Shown one piece after another: positions 61,210-64,000 of a stretch of 64,000 bases of DNA. Position numbers and translations under genes: made by a program. Below the pieces are notes generated by a model. That model saw nothing but the letters and a program-made list of their open reading frames with translations, was not told where the DNA came from and ran no database searches. Position 1 is the stretch's first letter. The number at the start of each line of letters is the position of its first letter. This stretch comes from Butyricicoccus_B sp017886875 (GTDB taxonomy: Bacteria > Bacillota > Clostridia > Oscillospirales > Butyricicoccaceae), in contig OZ007036.1 of the NCBI GenBank assembly GCA_963931655.1, positions 1,426,001-1,490,000 on the forward strand, in the 5' to 3' direction.

Positions 61210-61239
61210 AAATATTCAGTTGCCTAACTGACAGAGATT

Positions 61240-61268
61240 ATTATATCTAAATGTAAAATAAAAGTCAA
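61240..61268 (-). promoter_or_regulatory. Promoter of tRNA-Gln
   Basis: Minus-strand TTGACT (61268-61263), 17-bp spacer, TATAAT (61245-61240), about 30 bp upstream of the mature tRNA. Confidence 0.88.
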
Positions 61269-61418
61269 GCATTTTTTTGAAAAAAAAACTAAAAATCTAA
61301 CAGTTTTTTTTTGTGGTCTTTTATCAAAATTCTGTACATAAGTATATGGAAATAATATTAAACACAAGATATAATAAAATACGAATAAAAAGTTGTAATT
61401 GCGTTAATAGGAGGACAC

Positions 61419-63236
61419 ATGATTAGAAACGATTTAAGAAATATTGCTATTATTGCTCACGTTGACCATGGTAAAACAACTTTGGTTGACCAGATGCTAA
61501 AACAAGCAGGTACATTTAGAGAAAACCAAGTAGTTGAAGAACGTGTTATGGATTCAAATGATATTGAACGTGAACGTGGTATCACTATCCTCGCTAAAAA
61601 CACATCTTTGCACTACAAGGATACTAAAATTAATATTGTCGATACCCCAGGACATGCCGATTTCTCTGGTGAGGTAGAACGTATTTTAAAAATGGTTGAT
61701 GGTGTTATTTTGCTTGTTGATGCAGCAGAAGGCCCTATGCCTCAAACACGTTTTGTACTTCAAAAGGCTTTAGAGTTTGGTCATAAAATCATTATTGTTG
61801 TAAATAAAATTGATAGACCAGATGCAAGACTTGATGAAGTAGGCGATGAAGTATTAGAGCTGCTTTTAACACTAGATGCAACTGATGAACAGCTTGACAG
61901 CCCTATTATTTATTGCTCTGGTCGTGATGGCACAGCTTCTATGTCACCAGATGTTCAAGGTGAAGACCTTGTTCCATTATTTGAAAATATTCTTTCTCAT
62001 ATCCCAGGCCCTGATGTTGATATGGAAGGTGAAACTCAAATGTTAGTTTCATCTATTGATTATAATGAATATGTGGGCAGAATTGGTATCGGTAGAATTG
62101 AGCGTGGTAGTTTGAAGGTAGGTCAACAAGTTACTGTTTGTGACTATCACCAAAGTATTAAGCCTTATAATTCAAAAATAGTTTCTCTTTATGCAATAGA
62201 AGGCTTAGTTCGTACACCTGTTGATGAAATGAAAGCGGGTGACATTGTTTGTTTCTCTGGTATTGAAAACATCACTATTGGCGAAACATTATGTGCTGCT
62301 GGTACAAATGAGCCTTTGCCATTTGTTAAAATCTCTGAACCTACTGTTGAAATGTATTTCTCTGTAAATGATTCTCCATTTGCAGGTAAGGAAGGTAAAT
62401 TTGTGACTTCTCGTCATCTTCGTGACCGTTTATTTAAAGAATTACTGCGTGATGTTTCCTTGAGAGTTACAGAAACTGATACAACCGACTCATTTAAGGT
62501 TGCTGGTCGTGGTGAAATGCACCTTTCAATCCTAACTGAAAACTTACGTCGTGAAGGTTATGAATTCCAAGTAGGTGCACCTAAAGCTATGATGAAGGAA
62601 ATTGATGGTGTTAAGTGTGAGCCTATTGAACGTATGATTGCTGACGTTCCACAAGAGTCTCTTGGTTCTGTTATGGAGAAAATGGGTTCTCGTAAAGGTG
62701 AACTTGTAACTATGAGCCCTAAGGGTGATGACCGCATGAGAGTTGAATTTTTAATTCCCGCTCGTGGTTTATTTGGTTATCGTAGTGAATTTCTAACCGA
62801 TACAAAGGGTGAGGGTGTTATGAACACTGTATTCCATGAGTATCAGCCATATAAGGGCGAAATTCAAAAGCGTTCTATTGGTGCTTTAATTGCATTTGAA
62901 ACAGGTGAAGCTGTAACTTATGGTTTATTTAATGCTCAAGAGCGTGGAACACTGTTTATTGGTGCAGGTACTCAAGTATATGAAGGTATGATTGTAGGCA
63001 GCACTCCAACAGGTGAAGATATCGCTGTAAACGTTTGTAAAAAGAAACAGCTTACAAATACTCGTGCTTCTGGCTCTGATGATGCACTTCGTTTAATTCC
63101 ACCTCGTCAAATGTCTATTGAATCTGCACTTGAATTTATTGGTGATGATGAAATGCTTGAAGTTACACCAAAAAGTCTGCGTATTCGTAAAAAGATTTTA
63201 TCTAATCAAATGCGTATGAAGAAAACAAAGGGATAA
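61419..63236 (+). CDS. typA: Ribosome-associated GTPase TypA/BipA
   Basis: 605 residues, translational GTPase family. G1 AHVDHGKTTLVDQ (about 14-26), the switch I motif DSNDIERERGITILAKN, DTPGHADFSGEVERILKM (G3), NKIDRPDARLDEV (G4) and the BipA-specific C-terminal domain (about 480-605, VTYGLFNAQERGTLFIGAGTQVYEGMIVG). It acts in 50S assembly and stress adaptation. AGGAGGAC precedes the ATG. Followed by ridA by 27 bp. Confidence 0.96.
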   Translation: MIRNDLRNIAIIAHVDHGKTTLVDQMLKQAGTFRENQVVEERVMDSNDIERERGITILAKNTSLHYKDTKINIVDTPGHADFSGEVERILKMVDGVILLVDAAEGPMPQTRFVLQKALEFGHKIIIVVNKIDRPDARLDEVGDEVLELLLTLDATDEQLDSPIIYCSGRDGTASMSPDVQGEDLVPLFENILSHIPGPDVDMEGETQMLVSSIDYNEYVGRIGIGRIERGSLKVGQQVTVCDYHQSIKPYNSKIVSLYAIEGLVRTPVDEMKAGDIVCFSGIENITIGETLCAAGTNEPLPFVKISEPTVEMYFSVNDSPFAGKEGKFVTSRHLRDRLFKELLRDVSLRVTETDTTDSFKVAGRGEMHLSILTENLRREGYEFQVGAPKAMMKEIDGVKCEPIERMIADVPQESLGSVMEKMGSRKGELVTMSPKGDDRMRVEFLIPARGLFGYRSEFLTDTKGEGVMNTVFHEYQPYKGEIQKRSIGALIAFETGEAVTYGLFNAQERGTLFIGAGTQVYEGMIVGSTPTGEDIAVNVCKKKQLTNTRASGSDDALRLIPPRQMSIESALEFIGDDEMLEVTPKSLRIRKKILSNQMRMKKTKG

Positions 63237-63263
63237 GATTTTAATTTTAAGGAGTGACATAAA

Positions 63264-63644
63264 ATGAAAAAAGTAATTTCTACAAATTTAGCACCAGCTG
63301 CTATTGGCCCATATTCTCAAGCTATTGAGGTAAATGGTACTATTTATTCATCTGGTCAAATCCCACTAGACCCAACAACTGGCGAAATTGTTGGTACAAC
63401 TATTCAGGAGCAAGCAGAACAGGTAATGCAAAACCTAAAGGCTGTTTTAGCCTATGCTGGTGTTGGTATGGACTGCGTTGTAAAAACAACTTGTTTTTTA
63501 GCTGATTTAGCTGATTTTGCTGCATTTAATGAGGTTTATGGAAAGTATTTCCCAGAAAATCCTCCAGCTCGTTCTTGTTTCCAAGTGGCAGCACTGCCAA
63601 AGGGTGCAAAACTAGAAGTTGAAGTTATAGCTGTTAGACCATAA
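63264..63644 (+). CDS. ridA: RidA family reactive-intermediate deaminase
   Basis: 126 residues. ISTNLAPAAIGPYSQAIEVNGTIYSSGQIPLDP and PPARSCFQVAALPKGAKLEVE (active-site Arg) are the RidA/YjgF signature. It hydrolyses enamine/imine intermediates released by PLP enzymes. AAGGAG precedes the ATG. Likely cotranscribed with typA and ended by the following terminator. Confidence 0.95.
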   Translation: MKKVISTNLAPAAIGPYSQAIEVNGTIYSSGQIPLDPTTGEIVGTTIQEQAEQVMQNLKAVLAYAGVGMDCVVKTTCFLADLADFAAFNEVYGKYFPENPPARSCFQVAALPKGAKLEVEVIAVRP

Positions 63645-63649
63645 GATAT

Positions 63650-63684
63650 AAAAGCGTGTTGCCTTGTTGGTAACACGCTTTTAT
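63650..63684 (+). terminator. Terminator of the typA-ridA unit
   Basis: Stem AAAAGCGTGTT/AACACGCTTTT with an 11-nt loop and four T residues. Confidence 0.8.
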
Positions 63685-63786
63685 TATGGTTGTCTTGTGC
63701 TTACCCTGTGTTTGTGTTAAAATAAATATATTAAAAATGCCCATGGCTTTATAGTTTAGGGCTAATAAATGGGAGGGTGTTTTTTC

Positions 63787-64000
63787 TTGAAAATTCAGGA
63801 ATCAGCAGAAAATTATCTGGAAGCTATACTCATGATTACAAATGAAAAAGGCTCTTGCCGCTCAATAGATGTTGCACAGTTTTTGGAATTTTCAAAGCCT
63901 AGTGTAAGCCGTGCTATGGGACTACTAAGGGAAAATGGATATGTTATAATGGACGAAAACGGTCTTTTAAGCCTTACAGAAGCAGGAAAGGAAATTGCTG
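63787..64000 (+). CDS. DtxR/MntR-family metal-dependent regulator (partial, 5' end)
   Basis: The first 71 residues before the window ends. IQESAENYLEAILMITNEKGSCRSIDVAQFLEFSKPSVSRAMGLLRENGYV is the DtxR-type winged helix (YLEAI plus the recognition helix SKPSVSRAM). Family members sense Fe2+ or Mn2+. Start is TTG at 63787 after GGGAGGGTG. The metal-binding domain lies outside the window, so the metal is not known. Confidence 0.88.
   Translation, partial: MKIQESAENYLEAILMITNEKGSCRSIDVAQFLEFSKPSVSRAMGLLRENGYVIMDENGLLSLTEAGKEIA

Overview
The window is AT-rich chromosomal DNA with low-GC Firmicute signals: strong AGGAGG-type ribosome sites, TTGACA-17-TATAAT promoters, frequent TTG starts and tRNA genes with encoded CCA. 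The gene set is that of a strictly anaerobic, endospore-forming member of the Clostridia: an Rnf complex, a monomeric [FeFe] hydrogenase, class III ribonucleotide reductase, SpoVAD/SpoVAE, and a SpoIID-like protein with peptidoglycan-binding repeats. A gut Oscillospirales/Ruminococcaceae lineage is my inference, not shown directly. There are no rRNA operons, CRISPR arrays, prophages or insertion sequences.

Layout. 0-11.4 kb: serS, then a long leftward block (peptidoglycan-binding/sporulation cluster, asnB, a mannitol-dehydrogenase-family oxidoreductase, a TepA-like ClpP-fold protease, a five-gene pseudopilin/GspF operon). 11.5-16.5 kb: rightward genes for tRNA t6A synthesis, coaE, an M18 aminopeptidase and ptsI. 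16.5-31.2 kb: mostly leftward genes (spoVAD-spoVAE, pepF, an SLH-DUF4358-DHHW surface protein, a fluoride-riboswitch-controlled antiporter, a TtcA-like protein, hydrogenase, ApgM, a sodium symporter, a glycosyltransferase), plus the rightward zinc-ribbon gene and tRNA-Leu. 31.7-35.7 kb: a well-expressed-looking DUF4914 P-loop protein and an ECF sigma factor overlapping a membrane-anchored serpin. 35.7-43 kb: a three-subunit molybdenum hydroxylase operon, an Ogg glycosylase, PsiE-like, DUF4250, IMPase and EamA genes. 43.6-50.2 kb: rnfCDGEAB and an unusual soluble histidine kinase. 50.4-64 kb: gap, a methyltransferase, a ferritin-like protein, a split nrdD with nrdG, pyrE, an Rrf2 regulator, tcdA, vanZ-like, tyrA, an XRE regulator, tRNA-Gln, typA, ridA and the start of a DtxR-family regulator.

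Two chromosome-maintenance signals stand out. A 403-bp intergenic gap (8295-8697) holds five DnaA-box-like 9-mers in convergent orientation around an AT-rich core. Four exact copies plus one near copy of a ParB/parS-like 16-mer, TGTTTCATGTGAAACA, lie at 3.9, 5.7, 13.1, 16.5 and 18.6 kb, on both sides of that gap and nowhere else that I found. The left end is therefore very likely origin-proximal and may contain oriC or a DnaA-box cluster near it.

The best candidate for an undescribed system is the ECF sigma/serpin pair at 33.7-35.7 kb, where the position usually held by an anti-sigma factor encodes an anti-sigma-like N-terminus and membrane anchor fused to an extracellular protease inhibitor. 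Other points of note are the glycyl-radical domain of class III RNR encoded as a separate 66-residue protein, a pseudopilin operon with no ATPase, a His-to-Asp change in the oxidoreductase, and two unassigned structured intergenic elements.
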